64,000 nt of DNA, taken from the NCBI GenBank assembly GCA_965228265.1, contig OZ245804.1:310001-374000 (forward strand). Reading direction: 5' to 3'. The translations under genes and the position numbers were made by a program. This DNA is from GCA-2732755 sp965228265. Lineage in GTDB: Bacteria; Planctomycetota; Phycisphaerae; Phycisphaerales; UBA1924. The number at the start of each line of letters is the position of its first letter. Position 1 is the stretch's first letter. Shown here piece by piece: positions 29,201 to 38,329 of the stretch. Under the pieces are notes generated by a model. It had not been told where the DNA came from and did not search any database. It worked only from the letters and a program-made list of their open reading frames with translations.

Positions 29201-30745
29201 TCACAGCCGACGATCCAGCAGCCGATACCCCACCGCCTCGGCGACGTGCTCCGGCGCGATCTCGTCCTTGCCATCCAGATCCGCGATCGATCGGCTGACG
29301 CGCCGGATCTTGTCGTACGCCCGGGCGCTCAGGTTGAGCGAACGGATCGCCTCGCCCAGCAGCATCCGAGCCGAGTCATTCATCGGGGCCAGCTCATCCA
29401 GCTGCGTGCCCGTCAGGTTCGAGTTGATGATCCCCTCGCCCTGCCTGGCCCGCTGACGCTCGCGGGCCGAGAGCACTCGCTCGCGCATCGTCTGCGAGTT
29501 CGTGCCACGCGGCGCGGTCGAGAGCTCGTCCCACGGCACCTTGGGCGCTTCACAATGGATATCGATCCGTTCGAGCATCGGCCCGGAGATGCGACCCACA
29601 TACCGCTCCATCTCCCGCCGACCCACCTCCCCCGCTGTCACGTCGCCCTTGGGCGTCGGGTTCATCGCGGCCACGAGCATGAAATCCGTCGGGAACTTCA
29701 CCGAGCCCTGCACGCGCGTGATCGTGACCTCGCGGTCCTCGATCGGCTGGCGCATCGTCTCCAGCACATTGCGCGAGAACTCGGGCAACTCGTCCAGGAA
29801 CAACACGCCGTGGTGCGCCAGCGAGATCTCTCCGGGCCTGGGCACCGCGCCGCCCCCCACGATCGAGGCCGAACTCGCTGTGTGGTGCGGCGTGCGCACG
29901 GGACGCTCGCTGATCAATCCCTCCCCGGGAGGCAACCGGCCCGCAGCCGAGTAGATCCGCGTGATCGTGATCGCTTCCGTCGGTGTCAAGGGCGGCAAGA
30001 TTCCGGGCAGCGCCCGCGCCATCATCGTCTTGCCCGTCCCAGCAGGACCGAGCATCAGGAGATTGTGCCCCCCCGCCGCGGCCACCGTGATCGCGCGCTT
30101 GACCGCCTCCTGACCCTTCACCTCCGCAAAGTCGATCGGGGCCGGGGCACTCGAGATCAGACCGGCCACATCCGTCGGCGGGAGCGGCTCGGGCGTCAGG
30201 TGCCCGGTCAGCATGCCCACGACCTCGCTCAGCGTGCGCACGCCGAAGATCTCAAGCTCGCGCCGACCGGGCAGGTTCGCCGCGACCGCCGCCTCGACCC
30301 CGTTCTCCGCCGGCAGCACAACCCCGTCGAGCCCTTTTTCAGCGGCGAGCGTCGCCAGCGCGATCGCCCCCTTGATGGGGCGCAGTCGCCCGTCGAGCGC
30401 GAGCTCGCCCGCAAAGAGGAACCGGCGATGGTCAAGCCCCGACCCGCCCCCCTCGGGGATGAGCCCCTGCGCGATGAGCAGTCCCACCGCGATCGGGAGG
30501 TCGTACACCGGCCCCTCCTTGCGGAGGTCGGCCGGGGCCAGATTGATCAGCGTGCTGCCCTTCGGGTACGAGTACCCGCCGTTGGAGATCGCGGCCTTTA
30601 CCCGCTCGAGTGATTCACGCACCGCCGCGTCAGGCAGCCCGACAATCAGCGACTTGTCGAGCCCCACGCCGTCGTGGTCCACCTCGACCTCGCACCCGAT
30701 GGCGTCGATGCCTTGCAGCAGAGCAGATTGGATACGTGCAAGCAT
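29201..30745 (-). CDS. YifB/ComM family Mg-chelatase-like AAA+ ATPase
   Basis: 514 residues. An N-terminal LonC-like domain (about 1-170, with VGLPDAAVRESLERVKAA and NLAPADLRKEGPVYDLPIA) is followed by an AAA+ Mg-chelatase ATPase: Walker A GPAGTGKTMMARALPG, Walker B GVLFLDELPEF. The C-terminal domain includes LNLSARAYDKIRRVSRSIADL. ComM is a helicase that aids branch migration in natural transformation in Gram-negative bacteria; the role elsewhere is less clear. I chose the ATG at 30745 (MLARIQSALLQG), the usual family start, over a TTG 15 bases upstream; no clear Shine-Dalgarno. Confidence 0.95.
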   Translation of the reverse strand: MLARIQSALLQGIDAIGCEVEVDHDGVGLDKSLIVGLPDAAVRESLERVKAAISNGGYSYPKGSTLINLAPADLRKEGPVYDLPIAVGLLIAQGLIPEGGGSGLDHRRFLFAGELALDGRLRPIKGAIALATLAAEKGLDGVVLPAENGVEAAVAANLPGRRELEIFGVRTLSEVVGMLTGHLTPEPLPPTDVAGLISSAPAPIDFAEVKGQEAVKRAITVAAAGGHNLLMLGPAGTGKTMMARALPGILPPLTPTEAITITRIYSAAGRLPPGEGLISERPVRTPHHTASSASIVGGGAVPRPGEISLAHHGVLFLDELPEFSRNVLETMRQPIEDREVTITRVQGSVKFPTDFMLVAAMNPTPKGDVTAGEVGRREMERYVGRISGPMLERIDIHCEAPKVPWDELSTAPRGTNSQTMRERVLSARERQRARQGEGIINSNLTGTQLDELAPMNDSARMLLGEAIRSLNLSARAYDKIRRVSRSIADLDGKDEIAPEHVAEAVGYRLLDRRL

Positions 30746-30880
30746 CCGAACAGCGTACAATCAGATTCGTCCAAATGCCAAACGAAACGGGATCGGATAC
30801 CGATCATGTGGAATCCTGCGGCCCGCCTTGCGCAACCGGTTTCGTGACCGAGATTTACGACACAGACCCGGTGTGGATAC

Positions 30881-31540
30881 CTATCTGACCCGCGCCAGAG
30901 CGAGGCCGTCGTAGCCCTTGGAACCGACCTGCTGCTGGATGACAGCCTCTACGCGGGGGTCCTTGCTGAGTTTCTCGTTGAACTCGCGCACGCCGAGGAC
31001 GTTGGGGTCATCGGAGTTGATGTCGATCACGTTGCCCGCGCGGACGACGTTGTCAGCAAGGATCAGCCCGCCGGGCCTGGTCAATTTGAGGGCCCAGTCG
31101 AGGTAGCCCGGGTAGTTGTTCTTGTCGGCGTCAATAAACACCATGTCGAAGAGGGCCTGCCCCTGAAATTCGGGGAGTGTCTTCAGTGCAGCCCCGACAC
31201 GGACGTCGACCTTGTCATCGAGCTTGGCGTGGGCGATATTCCGCCGGGCGACATCGGCGTGCTTCTTCTCGCTTTCGAGCGAGACAAGGCGGCCACCGCT
31301 GGGCAGAGCCCGGGCGAGCCAGATGGTCGAGTACCCACCCAGGGTGCCGATCTCGAGGATGCGGCGGGCACCGATGAGCTTGGCGAGGAGGTAGATGTAC
31401 CGCCCCTGGCTTGGCGAGATCTGGATCTCGGGTAAACCCGCCTCGTCACTGGCTTTGAGAGCGGCTTCGAGGATCGGGTCGTGTTCGTGAAAGAGGGCTT
31501 CGATGTAGCCGTCGACCGCGGAGACGAGTGCCTGATCCAT
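30881..31540 (-). CDS. Class I SAM-dependent O-methyltransferase (caffeoyl-CoA/COMT type)
   Basis: 219 residues from an ATG at 31540, which has a strong AGGAGG 8 bases upstream; a longer frame to 31564 lacks this. The SAM-binding motif I is ILEIGTLGGYSTIWLARAL. FIDADKNNYPGYLDWAL carries the metal-binding Asp of cation-dependent O-methyltransferases (family O-MT III), followed by LILADNVVRAG. Such enzymes methylate catechol-like hydroxyls using Mg2+; the substrate here is unknown. It is divergent from ftsK with 88 bases between. Confidence 0.93.
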   Translation of the reverse strand: MDQALVSAVDGYIEALFHEHDPILEAALKASDEAGLPEIQISPSQGRYIYLLAKLIGARRILEIGTLGGYSTIWLARALPSGGRLVSLESEKKHADVARRNIAHAKLDDKVDVRVGAALKTLPEFQGQALFDMVFIDADKNNYPGYLDWALKLTRPGGLILADNVVRAGNVIDINSDDPNVLGVREFNEKLSKDPRVEAVIQQQVGSKGYDGLALARVR

Positions 31541-31628
31541 GCCTGATACCTCCTGCGAAGCCAACAGCCTAGACAGGGTGTGTCATTCCTGAATCCCCAA
31601 AGCCGCGGACCGCCGATAGCCGTCTGCG

Positions 31629-34600
31629 ATGGGTACTACCACCAAGAAAGCCGGGACGGGCAAGAGCAAGGCTCGTCAGGACGAGTTCGACGAGGGATTC
31701 CCGCTTTGGCGGGCGGCTCCGGTGCTCGGGGCGATTGTGCTGCTGTTCGTGGCTGCGAGCCTGATCAGCTACAACGCTGCCGACGCGCCGTCGCACTCGG
31801 TCTGGCCCACGAATGACCCCGCCCGGAACTGGTGCGGGTCGGTCGGGGCGTGGGTCGCGTGGGCGGGGTACCGCACGTTCGGCCTTGCGATCTGGCCCAT
31901 GCTGTTTGGCATGGTCGGGCTGGTGGTGGTGTGCCTCAGGGGGTACATCGTGACGCACCCCGTGATGCGGGCGGCGGGGATCGTGATCGCCGGCGCCGGG
32001 CTGGCGGGCATGCAGGGGTACCTGATGCCGAGGACCGGCCCGATCCCGGGTCTGCCTGGCGGCACGGTCGGGCTGGTGATGTCGCACGAGCTGGCGCTGC
32101 GTTTCGGCGGGCTGGGCACGGTGCTCTGCTTGGTCATGACGATGGCGCTCGGGCTTGTGGTGGCGATGGACCGCTGGCTGCTGGCTACGCCCGTGTGGGC
32201 GATGGCGCACCTTGGGTATGTCGCCGAGAAGGGGACGATCGCGGGCGATCTGATCCGCAGGGCGCTGGGCGGCGCGTACGAGCGCGTGCGTGTGCCGGCG
32301 GCTCGGGTGACCGATCTCGACGACGCCGAGGAGCAGACGTTCACCGAGGCCGAGCGGAAGAAGATGCTCGCGGCGCGCAAGAAGAAGGAGAAGGCGATCA
32401 AGGTCGTCGAGGTGGACGAGGACGAGATCGAGGTCGCCCAGACGATCGACGAGGACGAGGACGCCGAGTACGAAGAGGACGAGTACGAGGACTACGAGGA
32501 AGAAGACGAGTACGAGGACGAGGACGACGAGGAGGCAGAGGAGGAGGACGAGGACGACGTTGCCGGGGCACCGCAGGTGTTCACGGAGGAGTCGATCCGC
32601 GAGAAGGTCGCCAAGCTGCCGCTGCGGTTTGCCGGCGCCAACCGCGAGGTGGCGACGGACGACGATCTCTCTGATCTGCAGAACTTCGCGGAGCTCGAGG
32701 GCTACCAGTTCCCGGGTCTGGATCTGCTCGAGGAGCCGGACGACGACTTCTCGGGGACGCTCGAGGCGTTGGTGCGTGAGCAGGCCGAGGCGCTCGAGAG
32801 TGCTCTGCGTGAGTACCGCATCGCCGGCGAGGTCGTGGGTATCGAGTCGGGCCCGGTGATCACGCTCTACGACATCAAGCTGGCGCCGGGCACGAAGGTG
32901 AGCAAGCTGACGAGCATCGCCAGCGACCTGGCGCGTTCGCTCAAGGCGGTGAACATCCGCATCGTCGCCAACCAGGTCGGCCGAGACACGGTGGGCGTCG
33001 AGGTGCCCAACCCGACGAAGGAGCGCGTGCGTCTGCGTGAGCTGATGTCGAAGCGCGAGAAGTTCGCCAAGATGAAGCTGCCCATGTTCCTTGGCAAGGA
33101 CTCGGCGGGCGACCCGCTCATCGAGGACCTGACCAAGATGCCGCACATGCTGATCGCGGGCACGACGGGCTCGGGCAAATCGGTGTGCATGAACACGATC
33201 ATCATGAGCTTCCTCTACACGAAGAAGCCCAACGAGCTGAAGCTGGTGCTGGTCGACCCCAAGATGGTCGAGATGAGCCAGTTCAAGGACATCCCGCACC
33301 TGATGTGCCCGGTGGTGACCGAAATGAACCGGGCGGCTGCGATCCTGGAGTGGGCGGTCAAGAAGATGGACGAGCGGTACGAGCTGCTCGCCGAGGCCGG
33401 CTGCCGGGATATCAGCTCGTACAACAGCCTCGAGTTCGAGGAGCTGTGCGAGCGTCTGGGTGCACACACCGAGGAGCAGCAGGCGCGCGTGCCGCGGCAG
33501 ATGCCCTACATGGTGTTCATCATCGACGAGCTCGCCGACCTCATGATGACGAACAAGGAGGTCGAGGGCTCGATCATCCGCATCGCCCAGAAGGCGCGTG
33601 CGGTGGGCATCCACCTGATCCTGGCGACGCAGAGGCCGCAGGCGAACGTCGTGACGGGCCTGATCAAGTCGAACATGCCCTGCCGGATCGCGTTCAAGGT
33701 CGCGTCGGGCATGGACTCGCGGATCGTGCTGGACCAGAAGGGCGGCGAGCTGCTGCTCGGCCAAGGCGACATGCTGATCCTGAGCCCAAGGAACCACAAG
33801 CTGCACCGGGCCCAGGGCACGCTTGTCGAGGATGCGGAGATCCGCCACGTCGTCAAGTTCATGCGCGACATCGCGGGCCCGACGTACGAGCGCCAGCTCA
33901 TGCAGCTGCGATCGGGCGATCCGGACGAGCAGCGCCTCGAGATGAGCGAGAACAACTCGAGCGCCTCGCTCGAGGCGGCGCAGGAAGACCCGCTCTTTGA
34001 CCGTGCGGTGGAGATCGTGCTGGAGACCAAGCGCGGCTCGGTGTCGCTCCTGCAGCGACGACTGGCGATCGGGTACACGCGGGCCAGCCGACTCATCGAC
34101 CTGATGGGTATCGCCGGGATCATCGGCGAGCACAAGGGCTCGGTGGCGCGTGAGGTCGTGATCTCGCTCGAGGAGTGGGAAGCGATGAAGGCGTACAACG
34201 AGCAGCAGATGCGCAAGGCCGACGGCGACGAGCGCTCCGACGACGAGTACGCGATGGACCAGGAGAAGGCCAAGGCCAACTTCCAGGCGGTGCAGGGCAC
34301 AACGGCGACGGCTTCGCGTGTCAAGCAGGCCGAGGCTCAGGCGGTGGAGACTGCTGAGGAAGAAGAGGAAGCCCCCTTCGAAACGGACGAGGCCGAGGAA
34401 CCCGATGAGGTTGAAGCCGAGGCCGAGACCGATGTCGAACCCGAGGACGAAGCCGAGGAATCGGACGAGTACGAGGACGACGAGGAAGGCGACGAAGAGG
34501 AAGACGAGTACGAGGAGGTCGACGAGGACGAGGAAGCCGAGGACGACGACGAGTACGAGTACGTGCTGGTTGACGAAGAGGGCAACGAGATCGATCCTGA

Positions 34601-34697
34601 CGAGGCCGACGAGTACGAGCTTGAGGATGAGGCCGAGGAAGAGGAAGAAGACGAGGAAGAGGACGAGCCCCGTCCTCGTCACGCCCGGGCCGGCTGA
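31629..34697 (+). CDS. ftsK: DNA translocase FtsK/SpoIIIE
   Basis: 1022 residues. FtsK pumps chromosome ends through the division septum. Residues about 25-190 hold four membrane helices. An extremely acidic linker runs from about 260 to 314 (YEEDEYEDYEEEDEYEDEDD). The alpha/beta motor follows, with Walker A GTTGSGKSV near 510, the LVDPK segment near 540 and the IIDELADLMM Walker B near 630. A C-terminal gamma winged helix spans about 786-847 (KRGSVSLLQRRLAIGYTRASRL) and reads KOPS-like sites. Unusually, about 110 more strongly acidic residues follow the gamma domain, which normally ends the protein. Terminator at 34731-34764. Confidence 0.96.
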   Translation: MGTTTKKAGTGKSKARQDEFDEGFPLWRAAPVLGAIVLLFVAASLISYNAADAPSHSVWPTNDPARNWCGSVGAWVAWAGYRTFGLAIWPMLFGMVGLVVVCLRGYIVTHPVMRAAGIVIAGAGLAGMQGYLMPRTGPIPGLPGGTVGLVMSHELALRFGGLGTVLCLVMTMALGLVVAMDRWLLATPVWAMAHLGYVAEKGTIAGDLIRRALGGAYERVRVPAARVTDLDDAEEQTFTEAERKKMLAARKKKEKAIKVVEVDEDEIEVAQTIDEDEDAEYEEDEYEDYEEEDEYEDEDDEEAEEEDEDDVAGAPQVFTEESIREKVAKLPLRFAGANREVATDDDLSDLQNFAELEGYQFPGLDLLEEPDDDFSGTLEALVREQAEALESALREYRIAGEVVGIESGPVITLYDIKLAPGTKVSKLTSIASDLARSLKAVNIRIVANQVGRDTVGVEVPNPTKERVRLRELMSKREKFAKMKLPMFLGKDSAGDPLIEDLTKMPHMLIAGTTGSGKSVCMNTIIMSFLYTKKPNELKLVLVDPKMVEMSQFKDIPHLMCPVVTEMNRAAAILEWAVKKMDERYELLAEAGCRDISSYNSLEFEELCERLGAHTEEQQARVPRQMPYMVFIIDELADLMMTNKEVEGSIIRIAQKARAVGIHLILATQRPQANVVTGLIKSNMPCRIAFKVASGMDSRIVLDQKGGELLLGQGDMLILSPRNHKLHRAQGTLVEDAEIRHVVKFMRDIAGPTYERQLMQLRSGDPDEQRLEMSENNSSASLEAAQEDPLFDRAVEIVLETKRGSVSLLQRRLAIGYTRASRLIDLMGIAGIIGEHKGSVAREVVISLEEWEAMKAYNEQQMRKADGDERSDDEYAMDQEKAKANFQAVQGTTATASRVKQAEAQAVETAEEEEEAPFETDEAEEPDEVEAEAETDVEPEDEAEESDEYEDDEEGDEEEDEYEEVDEDEEAEDDDEYEYVLVDEEGNEIDPDEADEYELEDEAEEEEEDEEEDEPRPRHARAG

Positions 34698-34730
34698 TCC
34701 GGAACGATTCCAATGTAAGAAGTGACAAGG

Positions 34731-34764
34731 CCCCCGAAACCGCGAGTTTCGGGGGCTTCTTTCA
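34731..34764 (+). terminator. Intrinsic terminator after ftsK
   Basis: An 11-bp perfect stem GCCCCCGAAAC/GTTTCGGGGGC closes a 5-base loop and is followed by TTCTTTC. It starts 33 bases after the ftsK stop. Confidence 0.85.
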
Positions 34765-34970
34765 TGCTGTGTTCATGTGTGGATGTCAAATTGGTGAAGT
34801 CAGGTGAGTACCCGATGAGGGTGATCCCTCCCTAGTGTTGCAACGGAGGGTTCGTGAGGACCAAGAAACAACCAGCGGGGTCGTCGAACTGAAACGAGCC
34901 TCGCTGTTTTGCGTCAGGCGGGTGGTGCCCGGAGCGGGCCACACGGTTGACGTGCATGAAAGGACGACTG

Positions 34971-36719
34971 ATGAAGACGGTTCTGAGCAGAACGCTGGCT
35001 GCGGTGTGTATCGCCGGGCTTCCCCTTGGTCTGGCAAGCGCGGACGTGCCCGAGGTGCTCGACCGCGTGCCGGCGAGCACGCCCGTGGTGGTCTCGATCG
35101 GGAACGTGAACGCGTTCTTTGCGCAGGCCGAGGCGATCACCGGAGCGCTCAAGCAGGACGAGGCTCAGGCCGGCGTGCAGATGGCCAAGGCGATGCTCTC
35201 GATGCCGGGCATCAACGCCGACGGCTCGGCCGCGATCGCGATCACCTCGCTCGAGGGGATGAACGAGGAAGGCTCTGAGCCTCCGATGGTTGTGCTGATG
35301 CCCGTGAGCGATTACGCCGCTTTGGTCGGGAACTTCGGCGGCACGGGCGAAGGCCTCGAGATGCTCAACATCGAGGGCAACGAGGTCTTCATCCAGAACG
35401 TCGGCGGCGGGTACGCGATGGTCGGCCCCCAGCAGGACGTGCTCGAGGGCTTCGACGCTTCTGAAGGCAACGCGGCTGAGCACGAGACGATGCTGGGCGA
35501 CGTCGGGCAGCGCATGTCGGACGAGAACACCGTGCTGGTCATTGCCAACATGGATCACCTCCGCGAGCCCATGATGCAGGGCTGGCAGGAAACCTCGCAG
35601 AACATGCGCCAGATGATGGCCATGGGCGGGCAGGACCCCGAGCAGGCCGAGGCCACGATCGACATGATTGACGGGCTCATGGAGGCCTTCAGCCGCGACG
35701 CGCAGCGCGGGCTGATGGGCATGTCGGGCGGTGACTACGGCTTCAGCTTCGAGATCGGTGCCAGCTTCAAGGGCGGCAGCGAGCTGGCGGGCACGTTCGC
35801 CCAGTCGGGCAACGCGGCCAAGCTCGTCGACAAGCTCCCGGGCGGGCCCTACCTCGTCGCGTACGCGATCGACAGCTCGGCCCCGGGCATCCAGGCCATG
35901 CTCACGAAAATGGCCGAGATGGGCGGCGAAGCCAACAAGATCCCCGGCCTGAACCCGGCTGGCTTCCTGGGCAAGGCCCGCGGCATGGCTCAGTCGATCG
36001 GCCTGAACCCGGCCGGCCTGATGGGCGGGCTCTTTGTGAACACGACCGCGGTCATCGATTCGCCCGACGCCAACGGGCTGGTCGAGATGTTCGGTGAGCA
36101 GATCAAGGCCACCAACGGGCAGGTCGCCAGCGGCCTGAGCATGACCACCACCTTCGCCGACGCGCCCGAGCAGATCGGCGGCGTCGACGCGTACAAGTGG
36201 TCCATGCAGATGCTGCCCGACATGAACACCCCGGGCGCGATGCAGATGCAGATGATGATGCCCATGCTCTTTGGCCCCTCGGGCGGCCCGAACGGCTACG
36301 CCGCCGCTGCCGACGAGAACACCGTTGTCGTCACCTACAGCACCAGCGCTTCGCTGCTCGAGAAGGCTGTCGGCGCGGCTCAGAACGGCGGCGAGCTCGC
36401 CAAGAACGAGATGGTCATGGCTCAGAACGAGCGCCTGCACGACGAGGCGTTCGGCTACGTCTACGTCGACATGGGCACGATCCTCAAGGCGGTCCTCCCG
36501 ACCGTGGCGATGTTCGCCGGCCCGGTGAACGTGGACATCCCCGAGAACGTCACGCCCCTGGCGATGTCGATGTCGTCGTCGGGCGGCGGTGTCGGCATCC
36601 GCACGGTGGTGCCCGCTGACCTCATCGAGCTGATGAAGGAGACCGGGGCCGCGTTCGAGCAGATGGGCGGCGGCATGGGCGGCCCGGGCGGCGGCGAGGA
36701 AGCCCCCCCCAGCTTCTAA
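34971..36719 (+). CDS. Exported protein of unknown function (DUF3352-like)
   Basis: 582 residues from an ATG at 34971 with AAGGA 6 bases upstream; the in-frame ATG at 34947 lacks one. A signal peptide (about 1-23, ending LGLASA) is followed by DVPEVLDRVPASTPVVVSIG. This opening, with large amounts of Met and Gly and repeated phrases such as PEVLDRVPAxTPVVVSIxN, is what I recall of planctomycete DUF3352-type exported proteins. A later section is Met-rich (MQMQMMMPMLFG near 425) and the end is glycine-rich. No catalytic motif found. It is preceded by a 270-base gap with a terminator and a small hairpin (34826-34850), and followed by a terminator. Confidence 0.75.
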   Translation: MKTVLSRTLAAVCIAGLPLGLASADVPEVLDRVPASTPVVVSIGNVNAFFAQAEAITGALKQDEAQAGVQMAKAMLSMPGINADGSAAIAITSLEGMNEEGSEPPMVVLMPVSDYAALVGNFGGTGEGLEMLNIEGNEVFIQNVGGGYAMVGPQQDVLEGFDASEGNAAEHETMLGDVGQRMSDENTVLVIANMDHLREPMMQGWQETSQNMRQMMAMGGQDPEQAEATIDMIDGLMEAFSRDAQRGLMGMSGGDYGFSFEIGASFKGGSELAGTFAQSGNAAKLVDKLPGGPYLVAYAIDSSAPGIQAMLTKMAEMGGEANKIPGLNPAGFLGKARGMAQSIGLNPAGLMGGLFVNTTAVIDSPDANGLVEMFGEQIKATNGQVASGLSMTTTFADAPEQIGGVDAYKWSMQMLPDMNTPGAMQMQMMMPMLFGPSGGPNGYAAAADENTVVVTYSTSASLLEKAVGAAQNGGELAKNEMVMAQNERLHDEAFGYVYVDMGTILKAVLPTVAMFAGPVNVDIPENVTPLAMSMSSSGGGVGIRTVVPADLIELMKETGAAFEQMGGGMGGPGGGEEAPPSF

Positions 36720-36747
36720 ACACACCTGTATCCATCCAAACCCACAC

Positions 36748-36778
36748 GGCGGAGGCTTCGGCCTCCGCCTTCTTTTTT
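36748..36778 (+). terminator. Intrinsic terminator with UUCG tetraloop
   Basis: A 9-bp perfect stem GGCGGAGGC/GCCTCCGCC with loop TTCG and tail TTCTTTTTTGG, 28 bases after the stop of the exported-protein gene. The stem uses the same GCGGAGGC core as the family A repeats, but it lacks the TTCCA loop and the second arm, so it looks like a true terminator. Confidence 0.9.
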
Positions 36779-36790
36779 GGACCTCATTCC

Positions 36791-36818
36791 CTCGGTGAGC
36801 GCGGTATCCCACCACCCA
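36791..36818 (+). repeat. Decayed single arm of family B hairpin
   Basis: This 28-base stretch aligns without gaps to the left arm at 539-566 with 22 of 28 identical. It keeps CTCGGTG, TCCC and CCCA, while five of the six changes are G-to-A or C-to-T transitions. The stem is broken and no second arm is seen nearby. A perfect copy of the family C 19-mer follows at 36846-36864. Confidence 0.5.
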
Positions 36819-36845
36819 AAACGCCAATCCCTATCGCTTTCCCGC

Positions 36846-36864
36846 GCTTGCGCTTCGGGCTCGT
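36846..36864 (+). repeat. Family C 19-base repeat, single copy
   Basis: A perfect copy of GCTTGCGCTTCGGGCTCGT, as at 29085-29103 (inverted there), located 22 bases before the folP start. No second arm is seen here. Confidence 0.6.
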
Positions 36865-36886
36865 CATGACTTCCTAACGTTTGACC

Positions 36887-37774
36887 ATGCCCCACACCAC
36901 CTGGCAACTCGCGCACGGCAGGGCGCTCGATCTTGCCGAGCCGCGGATCGTGGCGATCTTGAACATCACGCCCGACAGCTTTTCCGACGGGGGCGAGTAC
37001 AACACGCCTGCGCTGGCGATCGAGCGGGCGAAGCGCTGCGTAGCTGAGGGCGCTCATGTGCTGGAGGTCGGGGGCGAATCGACTCGCCCCGGTGCCGAGC
37101 GGATCGGCGTGGACGAACAGCTTGCCCGCGTGCTGCCCGTGATCGAGGGCATCCGCGAGGCGCTGCCCGAGATCCCGATCAGTATCGACACCACGCAGAG
37201 CGAGGTGGCGCGGCGAGCGATCGGTGCGGGGGCGCACATCATCAACGACGTGTCGGCGGGCGAGGAGGACGACGCGATGCTCGCCCTGGCGGCCAAGACG
37301 GGGGCGGGGCTTGTACTGATGCACCGGCTCAAGCCGCCGGGCGAGGACTCGTTCAGCGATCGGTACGAAGGCGAGCCGACGTACGCGGACGTGGTCACGG
37401 ATGTGCGCACGTATCTGGATGCGCGTCTGGCGCGGGCGGTGGACGCCGGCGTGCGCGCGGACGCGGTGGTGCTCGATCCGGGGCTCGGGTTTGGCAAGAG
37501 CGTGGCTCAGAATCTGGAACTGATCCGGCGCACCTCGGAGTTGTGCTCGATCGGGCGGGCGGTGATGAGCGCGGCCAGCCGCAAGAGCTTCGTGGGGCGC
37601 GTGGGGCTCGGGCGCGACAGCGAGCCTTCGGAGCGGCTCGGCGGGTCGGTGGCGGTGAGCGTGCTGCACGCCGAGGCCGGTGCGAGGCTGTTCCGGGTGC
37701 ACGACGTCTTCGAGCACGCGCAGGCCCTGCGCCTGTGGGCGGGGGTGGGTCAGAGCGGGCGTGTGTCGCCCTGA
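36887..37774 (+). CDS. folP: Dihydropteroate synthase
   Basis: FolP joins p-aminobenzoate to 6-hydroxymethyl-7,8-dihydropterin diphosphate to make dihydropteroate, and is the sulfonamide target. 295 residues with all hallmark loops: NITPDSFSDGG (loop 1), GGESTRPGAERI (loop 2), SIDTTQSEVA, GAHIINDVSAG, VVLDPGLGFGK and SAASRKSFVG. The C-terminus reaches the expected RVHDVFEH. I use the ATG at 36887; a TTG two codons upstream is possible and neither has a Shine-Dalgarno. The next plus-strand gene encodes a thioredoxin. Confidence 0.96.
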   Translation: MPHTTWQLAHGRALDLAEPRIVAILNITPDSFSDGGEYNTPALAIERAKRCVAEGAHVLEVGGESTRPGAERIGVDEQLARVLPVIEGIREALPEIPISIDTTQSEVARRAIGAGAHIINDVSAGEEDDAMLALAAKTGAGLVLMHRLKPPGEDSFSDRYEGEPTYADVVTDVRTYLDARLARAVDAGVRADAVVLDPGLGFGKSVAQNLELIRRTSELCSIGRAVMSAASRKSFVGRVGLGRDSEPSERLGGSVAVSVLHAEAGARLFRVHDVFEHAQALRLWAGVGQSGRVSP

Positions 37775-37815
37775 TTTCTCCCGCAGATGGGGGTATTCCC
37801 GGACCTTGAATCCGG

Positions 37816-37845
37816 TTGGGATGCGGGCTGGGCGGGGTGTAGACT
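37816..37845 (+). promoter_or_regulatory. Candidate promoter for the thioredoxin gene
   Basis: TTGGGA and TAGACT are separated by 18 bases, ending 60 bases before the ATG at 37906. The GTAGACT -10-like string recurs before rpsA (39461-39466) and yicC (63776-63781). Confidence 0.35.
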
Positions 37846-37905
37846 TATGCTGCCGACGAGTGAGGCTCCCGGGGCTTGTGTTTGCCCGCGGGGAATGGAG
37901 ACTGG

Positions 37906-38262
37906 ATGACGGGCACACGGATCGAGATTCTGACGGCTGAGACATTTGATACCTCGGTGTCGGACGGAGCCGTCCTTGTTGAGTTCTCGGCGCAGTGGTG
38001 CATGCCCTGCCGGATGCTTGAGCCTGTGATGCACCAGCTGGCTCAGAGCTTCGCGGGTCGGCTCCGGGTGATGAGCGTGGACACGGACAAGCAGCCGACG
38101 CTGGCCGAGCGGTTCGAGGTGCGGACGGTTCCGACGATGCTGCTGATGCGTGACGGCGAGGTGGTGCGTCGGTTCTCGGGATTGATGTCGTTCGAGCGTT
38201 TGGCGCGGGCGATCAATGATCACGCGCCGCGGAACGATGCGGCTTCGGGCACGGGGCAATAA
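37906..38262 (+). CDS. Thioredoxin
   Basis: 118 residues with a complete thioredoxin fold: VEFSAQWCMPCRMLEPV with redox cysteines C32 and C35, and the cis-Pro loop VRTVPTMLLMRDGE. The dipeptide between the cysteines is Met-Pro rather than the common Gly-Pro, which is expected to alter the redox potential. It has no signal peptide, so it is cytoplasmic. The ATG at 37906 has GGAG 5 bases upstream and is preferred to an ATG at 37876. The Gfo/Idh oxidoreductase gene follows. Confidence 0.95.
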   Translation: MTGTRIEILTAETFDTSVSDGAVLVEFSAQWCMPCRMLEPVMHQLAQSFAGRLRVMSVDTDKQPTLAERFEVRTVPTMLLMRDGEVVRRFSGLMSFERLARAINDHAPRNDAASGTGQ

Positions 38263-38329
38263 CCGGGCCTGACACCCGTTCCAAAGATGAATGAGGCCGG
38301 CGCTGGCCGGCTGAGGGACACACGTAACG

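Noticed and set aside
31569..34682. 1037-codon open frame antisense to ftsK
   Set aside because: Leucine/valine-rich runs are just the complement of the acidic D/E/Y stretches of ftsK; its last part reads as nonsense protein with no family resemblance.
36748..36778. Fourth copy of family A
   Set aside because: It shares the GCGGAGGC stem, but has a UUCG loop, a U tract and no second arm; it is best read as a terminator.
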